From Streptomyces sulphureus DSM 40104 (GTDB lineage Bacteria > Actinomycetota > Actinomycetes > Streptomycetales > Streptomycetaceae), in contig NZ_KB905823.1 of NCBI RefSeq assembly GCF_000381025.1, positions 124,001 to 188,000 on the forward strand: a stretch of 64,000 nucleotides of DNA, given 5' to 3'. The notes under the pieces were generated by a model that was not told the DNA's origin, made no database searches, and worked only from the letters and a program-made list of their open reading frames with translations. Each line of letters begins with the position of its first letter. The first letter of the stretch is position 1. The position numbers and the translations under genes are program-made. Shown here one piece after another: positions 1 to 19,308 of the stretch.

Positions 1-2631
1 GTCTCGCTCCGGGAGCCGCTGACCCTGGAGGGCGAGCGGGACGTGCACGTCGTCGCCGTCGACGGCACGGTCAGCGTCTCCTCGTCCCCGACGGCCCACG
101 ACGCGGCAGCGACCACGGGCAGCGCCCCGGACGGGCACGGCCCCGAACGACTGCACGCCGCGTGCCGGAACGGAAGCACCGGCGACGCCGGGGCGGGAGC
201 ACGGCACGCCCCGGCATGCGGGGCGCCGCGCGCGGACGCTTCCGACGACGGCGCCCCGTCCGTCGCGGGACCGCCGGCCCGTACGGGCGCCGCCGCGTTC
301 CCGTGGCGTGTGGTCACCCACCGGGTGACGGACGAGGAGCTGACCGCGGAACTGGAGGTCGTCGGGGCGCCGACAGGCGACGAACCCCCTGCCGGAGGCT
401 GGGCGGTATGGGCCGACGCGGCGCTCTCGCTGGCCTGCGCGCTACTTCCGGACGGCACCGGGCCCGCCCTCGCCGAGGAGCTGAGCGAGCTCAGCGTCAC
501 AGGGCCCCCGCCCCGCCGGGCGCTGCTCACCCTCGCCCGCGATGAGTCCCCGTCCGGTGCGGCCGACCCGGCGGCATCGGAGCCCGGCGGACCGCTCTTC
601 TCCGGGTCGGTTGCGGGCCCCCGGGGTGAGTCGCTGACCCTGACCGGTCTGCGGTTCTCCGCCCCGGAGGCGGCGGCAGGAAAAGTCCCCCCGGACGAGA
701 TCCTCCGCGTCGTGCGCTGGGAGCCCGTGCCGGAGGACGCACTGGTCCAGGCGTCCCGCCCCGCCGTGGCAGTGATCGGCGCGTCGGACGGACCCGCCGG
801 TGCCGTTGCCGCGGGGCTGCGGGCCGCGGGCGCCCGAACGGTCTGTCTGGAGGATTCCGGTGATCTGGCCGAGGACGCGCAGCTCGCTCGCCTGGCCGGG
901 GTCGGCACCGCGGTACTCGTCCCTTCCTGCGCGGAACCGGCGGACGGACCGGACACGGCGGAGCACGTCGAGGAACTTGCCTGGCAGATGGTCCGCGCGG
1001 TGCGGGACCTCGCACGTGTACCGGAGGGCAGCGCGCCCAGACTGTGGTGCGCCGTCGGCGACTGGGACGGCCGGGGGAGCGATGCGCTGGGGCAGCAGGC
1101 GCTGCGTGGACTGAGCCGCGTCGCGGCCGGAGAACACCCCGAGCGGTGGGGCGGGTTGATCCACCGCGACCCGCACACTCCGGACGGCACGGCGTTCCCG
1201 AGCCTGCTGCGGGTGGTCGCCGGAGAGCCGCGCGACGACGTGCCGTACGAGGAAGTGCTGCGCCTCACGGCCGAAGGGCCGCTACGGCCGCGCCTCACGC
1301 GCGCGCCACTGGCGGCGCCGGAGGACCAGCGCCCGTACTGCACACCCGACGGGAGTTACCTGGTCACAGGGGGACTCGGCGCACTGGGGCTGCGTATCGC
1401 GGAGGAGTTGGTCGCTGCCGGAGCACGGCGACTCGTCCTGGCAGGGCGTGGTGCGCTGCCGCCGCGCACCACGTGGCACAGCGTCACCGACCCAAGGACC
1501 CGCTACCGCATCGAACGGGTGCGTCAACTGGAGCGCGCGGGGGCGACGGTGCGCACGGTGGCCGTGGACATCGCCGACGAGGAGCAGGTCCGTGCGGTGC
1601 TCGACCCCGACGCCCTCGACATGCCGCCGATCCGCGGGGTGGTGCACGCGGCGGGCGTGATCCACGGCGGCACGATCGACGGACTCACCCGCTCCTCGCT
1701 CCGGGCCGAGCTGCGGCCCAAAGTCGCCGGCGCGCTGACGCTCGACCGGCTCCATCCGCCGGGCACGGTCGACTTCTTCGTCCTCTTCTCCGCCGTGGCG
1801 GGTCAGCTGGGCCTCGCGGGCCAGGGAGGGTACGCCACCGCCAACGCCTTCCTCGACGGTCTCGCGGAGCGCCGACGCGCCCAGGGCTGCCGCCACACGA
1901 TGAGCATCGCCTGGCCCGCCTGGCGCGACACGGGCCTGGCCGCGACGGCGGGGGAGCTGACAGCGGAGTTCGAGGCCGTCGGGGTGCGTGATCTGACGGC
2001 GCGCGAGGGGCTGGCCGCCTGGTGGCACGCCGGGCGACGGGCCGGCGCCCACCTCGTGGTGCTGCCCGTGGACCGCACTCGGCGACCGCCCCGTGCGCTG
2101 CCCCTTCTCGAAGAGCTTCTCGGCGAGGGCGCCGACGCCGACGACACCGACCGCGACGGCGACGGCGACACGTACCGGGGAATGAGCGGGGCCGAGCTGC
2201 GCGACCGGGTCGGGAGCAGCGTCCGCGCCTTGGTGGCGGCCGAACTCGGCCTCACCGTGGCGGCCCTGGATCCCCGTCGGCCGCTCGCGGAGATCGGCAT
2301 GGACTCCATCATGGCCCTCGCCATCCGGCGCCGCATGGAGCGGGAGTTCTCGCTCGCCCTGCCCGCCACGCTGCTGTGGAACCACCCCACGGCACACGCC
2401 CTCAGCGAGCGGATCACCGAGCTGCTGGATGCGGCCGACACGCCTTCCGCCACCGAGAAGACGGACCGGGAAGGCGCCCCCGGGCCCGGCACGGACACCG
2501 CATCCGCCCCGGCGGTCGACGGGTTCGCCGCCCTGCTCGACGAGTTCGAGGCCGACACCGGTTCCGACGGTCGCCACGAAGGGCGTGACGGCACCAAGGA
2601 GAGCGCGCAGACCAGGAAGGGACAGGCATGA
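1..2631 (+). CDS. Type I polyketide synthase, C-terminal part (degenerate DH-KR-ACP), 5' partial
   Basis: The reading frame is open from base 1, so the gene begins upstream of the window; the GTG at 43 is only an internal codon. The first ~30 residues resemble the end of the first hot-dog fold of a DH domain. They are followed by a long Ala/Gly/Pro-rich linker and a second hot-dog-like stretch in which the usual HPALLDxxxQ/H motif is reduced to ADAALS, so dehydration is doubtful. A ketoreductase follows, with NADPH motif TGGLGALG near residue 456 and active-site Tyr611 in YATANAF. The ACP has its phosphopantetheine Ser769 in GMDSI. The KR lacks the LDD motif of B-type ketoreductases. The stop overlaps the next start as ATGA, so translation is coupled to the next PKS. 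The loading or first extension module is probably upstream. The family assignment is firm; calling the DH inactive is inference. Confidence 0.9.
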   Translation, partial: VSLREPLTLEGERDVHVVAVDGTVSVSSSPTAHDAAATTGSAPDGHGPERLHAACRNGSTGDAGAGARHAPACGAPRADASDDGAPSVAGPPARTGAAAFPWRVVTHRVTDEELTAELEVVGAPTGDEPPAGGWAVWADAALSLACALLPDGTGPALAEELSELSVTGPPPRRALLTLARDESPSGAADPAASEPGGPLFSGSVAGPRGESLTLTGLRFSAPEAAAGKVPPDEILRVVRWEPVPEDALVQASRPAVAVIGASDGPAGAVAAGLRAAGARTVCLEDSGDLAEDAQLARLAGVGTAVLVPSCAEPADGPDTAEHVEELAWQMVRAVRDLARVPEGSAPRLWCAVGDWDGRGSDALGQQALRGLSRVAAGEHPERWGGLIHRDPHTPDGTAFPSLLRVVAGEPRDDVPYEEVLRLTAEGPLRPRLTRAPLAAPEDQRPYCTPDGSYLVTGGLGALGLRIAEELVAAGARRLVLAGRGALPPRTTWHSVTDPRTRYRIERVRQLERAGATVRTVAVDIADEEQVRAVLDPDALDMPPIRGVVHAAGVIHGGTIDGLTRSSLRAELRPKVAGALTLDRLHPPGTVDFFVLFSAVAGQLGLAGQGGYATANAFLDGLAERRRAQGCRHTMSIAWPAWRDTGLAATAGELTAEFEAVGVRDLTAREGLAAWWHAGRRAGAHLVVLPVDRTRRPPRALPLLEELLGEGADADDTDRDGDGDTYRGMSGAELRDRVGSSVRALVAAELGLTVAALDPRRPLAEIGMDSIMALAIRRRMEREFSLALPATLLWNHPTAHALSERITELLDAADTPSATEKTDREGAPGPGTDTASAPAVDGFAALLDEFEADTGSDGRHEGRDGTKESAQTRKGQA

Positions 2632-5600
2632 CCAGCATGAGTCAGCGGCTGGCCGAACTGACGGACGGGCGGCGCGGCGAACTCGCCGCCCGGCTCGCCG
2701 GTACGGCCGGTACCGTCGCGTCGGAACCGATCGCGGTCATCGGGCTGGGGTGCCGCTTCCCGGGCGGCGTCACCACCCCGGAGGACTTCTGGTCGGCGCT
2801 GCTCGAGGCGCGGGATCTCGTGGGGGAGACCTCGCGCGGCGGGGGGAGGGCCAACGGCCGGACCGGGGCGCTCGCGGAGCCCCGACTGGCGCACGGCGGG
2901 CTGCTCGACGACCCCTGGGGCCTGGACAACGAGTTCTTCGCGGTCTCGCCGCGCGAGGCCGCCGCCATGGACCCCCAGCAGCGCATGCTCCTGGAAGTGG
3001 CCTGGGAGACGGCCGAGCACGCGGGTGTCCCGGTGCCCGGGCTGCACGGCAGCCGTAGCGGCGTCTTCCTCGGGCTGTACTACAACGAGCACCTGCAAGC
3101 GGGGCTCGCCGAGCCGGAATCGGTCGACGCCTACACCATCACCGGCGGCCTGCACAGCGTGGCCGCGGGACGGCTGTCGTACACGATGGGGCTCCGCGGC
3201 CCGTGCATAGCGCTGGACACGGCCTGCTCGTCGTCGCTGGCCGCAGTCCACCTCGCGTGCCAGAGCCTGCGTCTGCGGGAGAGCGATCTGGCGTTCGCCG
3301 GTGGCGCCAATCTCATCCTCGGCCCGGAGCTGAGCCTGTCGCTGCACCGGTACGGCCTGCTCGCCGAGGACGGGCGGTGCAAGACGTTCGACGCGTCCGC
3401 CAACGGCATCGTGCGCACCGAGGGCTGCGCGATGGTGCTCCTCAAGCGGCTGACCGACGCTCTCGACGACGGCGACCGCGTGCTGGCGGTGCTGCGGGGC
3501 TCCGCCGTCAACCAGGACGGCAAGTCGAACGGGCTCACCGCTCCCTCGGGAACCGCCCAGCGGGAGCTGCTGGCCGACGTGGTCGCCCGGACCGGCACCG
3601 CTCCGGAGGACGTCGGCTTCATCGAGGCCCACGGCACGGGCACGGAACTGGGCGACCCGATCGAAGTCGAGGCCATCGCCTCGGCGTACGGCCGAGGGGA
3701 CAAGGGCGGACTGGCGCTGGGCGCGGTCAAGACGAACCTGGGGCACACGGAGGCCGCCGCGGGCGTCACCGCGCTGCTGAAGGCGGTGCTCTGCGTCCGG
3801 CACGGAGTCGTCCCGCCCAACCTGCACTTCCGGCAGCCCAACCCCAAGATGGAGCTGGCCGGTACGCGGCTGTTCGTGCCCACGGCCGTCACGGAGTGGC
3901 CGGTCGCCGGGGGACCGCGGCTCGCGGCGGCCTCCTCGTTCGGGATGGGGGGTACGAACGCGCACGCCATCGTCGAGGAGTCACCGGTCCCGGAGCCCGG
4001 GACGCGCCCGGAACTGCCCCGCGCGGCACGGGTGTTCGTGCTCACGGGCGCAACCGAGCAGGCGGCCAGGGAGAACGCCGGGCGACTGGCACGGCGCCTG
4101 GAGTCCGACCCGCCTGAACTCGCCGACGTCGCGCATACGTTGGCACATCGGCGCGCCCACGCGAAGCACAGGATCACCGCCGTCGCAGACGGTCCGCAGG
4201 AACTGGCCGAACGGCTCGACGCCGCCGCACGGGGCGAAGCCGCCACGCTGACCGCGCACACGGCCGTGACGCCGAGCGCGGCGGACGGGGCCGTGTGGGT
4301 CTTCTCCGGGCACGGCTCGCAGTGGACCGGGATGGGCCGCGAACTCCTCGACGAGCCCGAGTTCGCCGCCGTGATCGACGCGCTGGCCCCGGTGTACGAG
4401 GAGGAGGCCGGTATTCGGCTGCGCGCCGACCTGGCCGAGGCCGACCTCGACGCGCTGCCCGCCGACCGTGTCCAGCCGCTCATCCACGCCGTGCAGGTCG
4501 GCCTCGCGGAGACGCTGCGAGCCCACGGTGCCGCCCCCGCGGCCGTCCTCGGCCACTCCATGGGAGAGATCGCCGCCGCCGTGGCCGCCGGGGCGCTTCC
4601 CCGCGAGACGGCGGCGCGGATCGTACTGCGCAGGTCGCGGCTGCTGGCCGAGGTGGCAGGGCAGGGCGCGATGGCAGTGGTGACGTTGCCCGAGCCGGAG
4701 GCGGTCGAGCGCTGGCACGACGTCGAGGTGGACGTCGCGATCCGCGCCGCCCACGACTCGGTCGTGTTGTCGGGGTCCCCGGCGGCCGTCGACGCTGTGG
4801 TGGCGGAGTGCGAAAGCGAGGGAATTCCCGTGCGTCGGGTCGCCTCCGACGTCGCGTTCCACGGCCGGCAGATGATCGGTCTCGACGACCGCTTGGCCGC
4901 GAGCGTCTCCGATCTGACCGCGCTGACGCCGCGCGTCCCCGTATACAGCACGGTGCACGAGGACCCGCGCCGGACCCCCGCCTACGACGCTGCCTACTGG
5001 GGCGCGAACCTGCGCGGCACGGTGCGCTTCGCCGACGCGGTGGACGCCGCGCTGGAGGACGGGCACCGGGTCTTCCTCGAACTGGCCCCGCACGCCGTCC
5101 TGACCCGGTCCGTCACCCACATCGCCCGGCAGCGTGACGTGTCCGACGCCGTCGCCGTCGCGTGCTCCCGGCGCGGTACGAACGCCACGGCGACGCTGCG
5201 TTCGGCCCTCGCGACGCTGTACGGGGCGGGTGCTCCCGTGGACCTGTCGGCCCTCGTGCCCGACGGCCGCCTCACGGACCTGCCGCGATACGCCTGGCAG
5301 CACAACCACCACGGCATGCCGGACGCGGACCGGAAGAGCGAACCGGAGCACGTCCGCGAGGAGTGGACGCACCGGCTCGTCTGGTCACCCGCACCGCCGG
5401 TCCGCCCGGAGCGCCCCGCGGAATCCGCCGGCACCCCGGGCGCGCAGGGCACCCGCTGGCTGCTGGTCGGTGACGACCCGTCGGGCGTCGCAGCCGCGCT
5501 CGCCGAACGGCTGGAGGCCGCGGGCGCCCGGTGCCGCCGCGTGGTCTCGGTCGACGCCGCGCTGGCAGACGACGCCCCGCTCGCGGAGATCGACCGGGTG

Positions 5601-7204
5601 GTGCACCTGGGCGGACTCGCCCTGCCCGGCGCGCCGGACGGCGACCCGGCACCCGTGCACGAGGAGACGATCCGCCTGCTGCGGCTCGTCCGCGTCCTCG
5701 CGGACCGCGATCCCACGCCGCGGCTGCACCTGGTCACCCGGCTCGCCCAGGCCGTGGACGGGCGGTCGGAGGTCCGCCCGGGCGGAGCCGCCCTGTGGGG
5801 GCTGGGCAGCACTCTGGCGCTGGACTACCCGGCGACGTGGGGCGGGGCGGTCGACGTGGACGCGGACGATCCGCGGGCCGCCGCGGAACTCGTCGTCGAC
5901 GAGCTCGTGGAGTCCCGTCCGGACGCCGCCGGCCACGAACCCGAGGTCGCCTTCCGCGGCGGCGAGCGGTACGTGCCGCGGCTGGAGAAGGACAGGGTGC
6001 CGCGATCGGACCTGAGGCTGGACCCCGACGGCTGCCATCTGGTCGTCGGCGCCAGCGGGCTGCTCGGCCCGCGGCTCGCCAGGCACCTGGTCGCGCTGGG
6101 CGCCCGGCACCTCGTCCTCACCTCGCGGAAGGGCCCGTCGCCGGAACTCGTCGCCACGTTGCGGGAGTCCGGTGCGCGGGTCACCGCCGTGGCCGCGGAT
6201 GTGGCCGACCCCGGTGCGATGGACGCGCTCTTCGCACGCTTCGGCGCGGACCTGCCCGAGCTGCACGGCGTCTACCACGCGGCCATGACCAACGACTTCA
6301 CCGAAACCGACGCGCTGACCCCGGCCGGAGTGACGGACATGCTCCGGCCCAAGGTGGACGGGACGGTCCTGCTGCACCGGCTGAGCCTCTCCCAGCCGGT
6401 CCGTCACTTCGTCCTGTTCTCCTCCACGACCGCGCTCCTGGGCTCGCGGGGACTGGCCCACTACGCGGCGGCCAATCGCTTCCTGGACGCGTTCGCCCAC
6501 GCCCGGGAGGCACGGGAGCTGCCGTGCCGCGTCGTCAACTGGGGCGCGTTCGGCTCCTGGACCGACACCGCGTCGTACGGGCATCTGATGAAGGAGTCCG
6601 GCATGCGGGGGCTCGACGACGACGAGGCGATCCGCCTGCTGGGGCACATCATGGCCGACGCGCGGGTGCAGCGCGTCGTGGCCGACGTCGACTGGCAGCG
6701 GCTCGCCGCCGCCTACCGGTCGCGGACCGCGATGCCGCTCCTGGACCCGCTGACCGGCTCAGACATGGCCGGTACGGGGGCCGGCGGGGAGACCGGGGAG
6801 GAGCCGGGTGCCGCCCGGGCGAGCGTCGAGGCCGCCCCGAGGGCCCGCCGCAGGACGCTGGTGCGGGACCACGTGCGCCGGACGGTGGCAGAGGTGATGG
6901 GCTTCGCCGACCCGCGTCAACTGCCGCTGCGTGTGGGGTTCTTCGAGATCGGCCTGGACTCCCTGATGAGCGTCCAGGCCCAACAGCGGCTCGCCACGGC
7001 GTTCGACTGCGACCTGGCGCCCGCTGCGGTGTTCAACCACCCCACCGTCGAGGCCCTGACGGACCACGTGCTCGCGCTGCTCGCTCCGTCGGACCAGGAG
7101 GCGACGGCCCCACCCCCGACCGCTTCTCACGCCCCGGACCGCGGCACCGACCTGTCCGAGGACGAACTTGCTCACCGTCTCACGGAAAAGCTGAGGTCCC
7201 TCTC

Positions 7205-7208
<4 letters not shown>
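2628..7208 (+). CDS. Type I polyketide synthase, one module KS-AT-KR-ACP
   Basis: Single-module PKS of 1526 residues that adds one extender unit and reduces the beta-keto group to a hydroxyl. The KS (about residues 30-455) has Cys200 in DTACSSS and the His motifs EAHGTGT and NLGHTEAA. The AT (about 550-860) has Ser644 in GHSMGEIAAA. Its specificity loop reads VAFHG (742-746), closest to the malonyl-type HAFH signature, so malonyl-CoA is the likelier substrate. The KR (about 1120-1330) has a GASGLLG nucleotide loop, a little off the common TGGTGALG, and retains the Ser and Tyr (HYAAAN) catalytic motifs. ACP Ser1445 lies in GLDSLMS. There is no DH or ER. The start is the ATG of an ATGA overlap with the upstream PKS, and the stop overlaps the next start in the same way. 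Confidence 0.95.
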
Positions 7209-13758
<6,550 letters not shown>

Positions 13759-13762
<4 letters not shown>

Positions 13763-16700
13763 CCGATCTGTCCGCACTGATCGACAAGTTGTCCCCGCAG
13801 GGGCGGGCCGCCCTGGCCCGACAGCTCGCTGAAGCGGGCGTCACCCTGCCCGCGGGCGCCGGGCCCGACGAGCCGGTCGCGCTCATCGGTATCGGCTGCC
13901 GCTACCCGGGCGGCGTCACCTCGCCGGCGGATTTCTGGGAGCTGCTGACCGAGGGACGCGACGCCGTCGGTCCCTTCCCCGCCGAGAGGTGGGAGGGCCA
14001 CGTGAACGGGCTCCCTCCCGAACACCCGCCGGACGCGCCGGAGAGCCGGAACCCGATCCGCAGCGGGGGTTTCCTCGACGACGCCGCCGGTTTCGACGCG
14101 GCCTTCTTCGGTATCTCCCCGAGCGAGGCGGCGGGCATGGACCCGCAGCAGCGGGTGCTGCTCGAAGTGTCCTGGGAGGCGCTGGAGCACGCTGGCCGGT
14201 CGCCGCGCGGCCTGAGCGGAAGCCGTACCGGTGTGTACGTCGGCATCGCGGCGCCCGACTACTTCGTCGAGCGGCTGCACGACCCCTCCACCAGGGACGA
14301 TCTGCACACCGTGACCGGGGCCATCCACAGCACGGCGGTAGGGCGGCTGTCCTATCTGCTGGACCTGCACGGCCCGTCCGTCGCCGTCGACACCGCCTGC
14401 TCCTCGTCGCTGGTCGCCGTCCACCTGGCCTGCCAGAGCCTCCGCAACGGCGAGAGCGACGTGGCGCTCGCCGGTGGAGTCCACGTCATCAGCTCCGTCC
14501 TCACCAGTTTCGGGCTGCGGACCGGGGGGCTCGCCGACGAGGACGGCCGGTGCAAGACCTTCGACGCCTCGGCCAGCGGCATCGTCCGGGCCGAGGGCTG
14601 CGGCATCGTGGTCCTCAAGCGGCTGGCCGACGCCGAGCGCGACGGCGACCGGATCCTGGCGGTGCTGCGCGGAAGCGCAGTCAACCAGGACGGACGGTCC
14701 ACCAGCCTGACCGCCCCGTCCGTCGCGGCCCAGCGGGACGTGCTCACCGAGGCGCTGCGGCGCTCCGGTACCACCGCCGACCAGGTGGGGCTCATCGAGA
14801 CGCACGGCACCGGGACCGTCCTGGGCGACCCGATCGAGGTCGAGGCGCTGTCGGCCGTCTACGGGCGTGGAGAACCGGGGACGTGCGCGCTCGGCGCGGT
14901 GAAGACCAACTTCGGTCACTCCGAGGAAGCCGCGGGCGTCGCGGGGCTGATCAAGGCAGTGCTCTCACTGAACGCGGGCGCGGTGCCTCCCAACCTGCAT
15001 TTCAGCGAGCTCAATCCGAACATCACGCTGGAGGGCACCCGCTTCGTGGTGCCCACGCGGACGAGGGACTGGCCGGTCGGGGGAGCCGTGCGTCACGCCG
15101 CGGTCTCCGCATTCGGCATGGGAGGGACCAACGCCCACCTCGTACTCTCGGAACCGCCGCAGCCCACGCCCTTGCCCGGTGACCGTCGAGAGGGACTGAT
15201 CACCGTGCCGCTGTCCGCCGGGTCCCCGGCGGCGCTGCGCACCACCGCGCGGCGCCTGGCGGAGTGGCTGGACGGCCCGGGCGCAGACGCCGAAATGGCC
15301 GACATCGCTCACACGCTGGGCCGCCGCTCGCACCTGGAGGAGCGTGCGGCGTGCGTGCTGGACGCCGACGCGGCTCCGTCTGCGCTGGCTTCCCGGCTGC
15401 GCGCGTTCACCGCAGGGGAGCAGACGACGGGCCTGGTCACCGGTCAGGAGTCGCCCGCGGCGCGGAAGGGCACCGTATGGGTCTTCCCGGGGCAGGGCGG
15501 ACAGTGGGCCGGCATGGGCAGCGAGCTGCTGGAGAAGGAACCGTCCTTCGCCTCCGCCGTGGACGAGATCGATCCGCTGATCCGGGCGGAGTCGGGCTTC
15601 TCCGTGCGCGAGCTGCTGGTCGGACACGCCGACCCGGACACCGACCTCTCCCGCGCCCAGCCCATGATCTTCACGGTGCAGGTCGCGCTCGCCCGCACCT
15701 GGCAGGCGTACGGGCTGCGGCCCGCCGCGGTCATCGGCCACTCCATGGGGGAGATCGCCGCGGCGGTCGTGGCCGGAGCGTTGCCGCTGGCCGACGGGGT
15801 ACGGGTGATCTGCCGGCGGTCCCGGCTGGCCGTGTCCGACCCGCGCGGCTACGGCGCGATGGCCCTCGTCGAACTGTCCGCGGACGAGACCGCCGAGCGC
15901 TTGGCCGCGTACGACGACGTCTCCGTGGCGGTCCTCTCCGGACCCGACAGCACGGTGGTGTCGGGCGCCGAGGAGACCGTGGAGCGCCTGGTCGCGGCGT
16001 GGGAGGAGGAGGGCCTGCTCGCCCGGCGCATCAAGGGCGTGACACTCGCCTCCCATTCGCCGCGCGTGGACGGGTTGCTGCCGCTCCTGCGGGAACGGCT
16101 GGGGACGTTGAGCCCCGAGGCACCGCAGCTCGACTTCTACTCCACCGCCGCCCGGCACCCACGGGACCCGGTGGTCTTCGACGCCGAGTACTGGGCCGCC
16201 AACCTCCGCAATCCCGTGCGCTTCGCCGACGCGGTCGCAGCGGCGCTCGCGGACGGGCGCCGGCTGTTCGTCGAGGTCTCCCCGCATCCCACCTCCGAGC
16301 CGCAGATCGTCACGATCGCGGCGGGCGAGGGCGTCTCCGACGCCGTCGTGGTGCCTTCCCTGCGCCGCGACGAGGCCGACCACCTCACGTTCCTCAGCCA
16401 TGTGGCCGCGCTGCACTGCCACGGGGCGCCCGTGTCGCCGCCCGTGCCGGAGCACGGCCGGCTGCTGGACATGCCCACCACGGCCTGGGACCACCGGCGC
16501 TTCTGGCTGAACCCCGCCGGGGCGCGGCAGCGGAAGCAGACCGACCTGCACCCGCTGCTCGGCGTGCACATCGAGCTGCCAGGCGAGCGGAGGGAGCACC
16601 TCTGGCAGACGCAGCTCGACGCCGGTGCGATCCCCTGGCTGGCGGAGCACCGCGTGGGCGACGTACCCGTCCTGCCCGGCACCGCCTACTGCGAAATGGC

Positions 16701-19308
16701 CCTGGCGGCGGGGGCCGCCGCGTTCCAGGCCGCGCCCCAGGAGATCCTGCTGGAGGACATCGACTACCAGGCGTTCCTCGCGCTGAGCGGACCGGTGACC
16801 GTCACCGTCGCCCTGCGGATCACGGGCGAGCACCAGGCAGCGGTCGAGGTCACCTCGGCGGGAGGTGTCGAGGGGCGAACCGTCCATGCCTCCGCGCGGG
16901 TCGTCCTGCGGCCCGACGGCCGGAAGCCGGGCGGTGAACCCGCGTGCGACGTGGCCGACTTGAGGGCCGCCCACACCGACCGGCGCGAGGCGGAGGAGCT
17001 CTACCGCCGCATGCGTGCCGCGGGCCAGTACCACGGCCCGGCGTTCCGCGGCACCGCCGGACTGTGGCTCGCAGACGCCGGAGACGGCGGCCCGCAGGGC
17101 GAACTGTCCGTCGTCTCCCGCCTGGCGAGGCCGGAGGAAGCAGCTCCGCACCCGCGGCTGCACACCCACCCCGCGCTGCTGGACGGCTGGTTCCACGGGA
17201 TCGCCGCGGCCGTCCTCGACCGGCCCGACACCTATCTCCCCGCGGGACTGCGGACACTGCGCGTCGTCGACGACCTGGACGGGGCGGCACTCGCCCACGC
17301 CAGGGTGCGGCCCGTCGAAGGGAGCGACGACCTCCTCGCCGACATCGACCTCCTCGCCGAGGACGGCCGCGTCGTCGTCGAGGCGAGGGGCGTCTTCCTC
17401 CGTCGTGCCGCCGAGGCCGATCTCCCGGTCGCCGCGGACGGTCGGCTCTACGCCCTCGAGTGGGAGGAGGCGCCGCTGCCCGCGGCGGAGGAGCGGGGGA
17501 GCGAGGCCGCAGTCCTGGTGGCCGGAGCGGGCGCACCCGCCCGTGCCCTGTGCGAGGCGCTGACCGCGGCGGGCCGCCGCTGCGTGAGCGCCGACCCGGA
17601 GGACTCCCCGACGTTCGCTGCGCGAGCCGCGGAAGCCGAAGACGTCGTCCTCCTGGCGGACTCCCTCCTCCCCGACCCGGAGGGCGCGTCCTGCACGGAC
17701 GGTACGCCGACGGCGGGCGCCGGCAGCACGGCCGAGGCTGAGGGCCGTTGCCCGGACGGTCACCGTGCCGACCCGGACGGCGAGGCGCTGGCCGCTCGTG
17801 CCGGGTCGGCAGTGCTCGCCGCCGCCCGTGCCACGGCCGCTCTGGTCTCCGCGTCCCCGGACATGGAGAAGGGGCGCCCCCGGCTGTGGCTGGTCACGCG
17901 CGCGGGCCGCGCGCTGTCGGCGGACGAGGCCCCTGCCCTGGCCCAGGCGGGGATACGCGGCCTCGCGAGGACCCTGGCCCTGGAACACCCCGATCTGCGC
18001 ACCACGCTGGTGGACCTCGATGTCCGGGAAGAGGACCAATTCGGCCGCCTCGCAGCCGAACTGGCCGCCGGTACGGACGACGAGGTCGCCTGGCGCGACG
18101 GCCGCCGCCATGTAGCCCGGCTGCGCCGCAGCGCCGCGCCGGACAGTGGCGACGCCCGGCCGACCGTGCGGGACGGCGGCGGCTACCTCGTGACCGGTGG
18201 CCTCACCGGCGTCGGCCTGCACACCGCTGAATGGCTCGCCGAGCACGGCGCGGGCTGCGTGGTCCTCAACGCCCGTTCCGCACCCGGCGAAGAGGCGGAG
18301 GCGGCGCTCGCCCGCATGCGAGCGGGGGGAACCGACGTACGGGTCGTGCGCGGGGACATCGCCGCGCCCGGCACCGCGGAGCGGCTCGTGAAGGAGGTCG
18401 CCGACGCGGGCGTCCCGCTGTGCGGTGTCGTGCACTCGGCCATGGTCCTCGACGACTGCGTGGTCACCAACCTCGACGCCGCGCGGATGGAGCGGGTCTG
18501 GCGCCCGAAGGCGCTCGGGGCCTGGCAACTGCACCGGGCCACCGCCGACGCCGACCTCGACTGGTGGGTCTGCTACTCGTCCATCGCCTCGCTCATCGGC
18601 GGTGCCGGGCAGGCCAACTACGCGGCGGCCAACGCGTTTTTGGACACGCTCGCCGAATGGCGCCGCGCCCACGGCCTGCCCGCCCTCTCCATCGCCTGGG
18701 GAGGCTGGGGAGAGATCGGCCAAGCCCGTGACCTCAGCCACGAGGCTTTCCCGATGATGCCGCCGGCCGAAGGCATGGCCGTCTTCGAAGCCCTGGCCGG
18801 TCGCCGCACGGGGTCCGTCGCGGCCCTCCGGCTCAACCCGGAGGCGCTCGTGCGGACCATGCCGGAGACCGCCTCGTCCTCGCTCTTCGCCCCCCTCGTT
18901 GCGGAGGTCCGCGACGCGGCGGACGACGACTGGATGGGACCCGAGGCGCTGCGCGGGCTGGAGCCGCAGCGCCGGCGGGAGGCCGTCTCGGCACGGCTGC
19001 TGGCCAGGGTCGCGCAGGTCCTCGGGCACCGTCCGGACGACCTGAGCAGGTCCAAGGCCCTGACCAGGATGGGGCTCGACTCCCTGATGGCCGTGCGCAT
19101 CAAGAACGCCGTCCTGGCGGACTTCGGTGTCGCGTTGCCCGTCGCCCGGCTGCTGCAGAACGTCAGCCTCGCCGACCTGGAGGACCGCGTTCTCGCCGAA
19201 CTCACGGGCGGAGCCGCGCGGACCGGCGCGTCCGACGCCGTCACACAGGCACGGGACCGCGCCCGGAACCGCCAAACCTCTCAGAACAGGCGCCGGAGGA
19301 ACAAGTGA
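13759..19308 (+). CDS. Type I polyketide synthase, module KS-AT-DH-KR-ACP
   Basis: 1849-residue module that should leave an alkene. KS Cys214 lies in DTACSSS, and AT Ser662 in GHSMGEI. The AT loop LASHS (763-767) is closest to the methylmalonyl-type YASH signature, so a methyl branch is plausible. The DH has His964 (HRVGDVPVLP, again Asp in place of the motif Gly) and Asp1142 in LLDGWFH. The KR has TGGLTGVG near 1479, an LDD motif (B-type) and Tyr1621 in NYAAANAF. There is no ER between DH and KR, only a structural KR stretch with a variable insertion around 1300-1370. ACP Ser1775 is in GLDSLMA. The start ATG at 13759 overlaps the upstream TGA, and the end overlaps the next GTG start. Confidence 0.95.

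Noticed and set aside
43-2631. Treating the first PKS as a complete gene starting at the GTG at 43
   Set aside because: The frame is open to base 1 and begins inside a DH-like domain, so the gene is cut by the window edge.
1803-3965. 720-codon minus-strand open frame, with similar very long antisense frames at 14965-19311 and 19281-23855
   Set aside because: They lie opposite strong PKS genes, follow the G/C third-position pattern and show no domain motifs.
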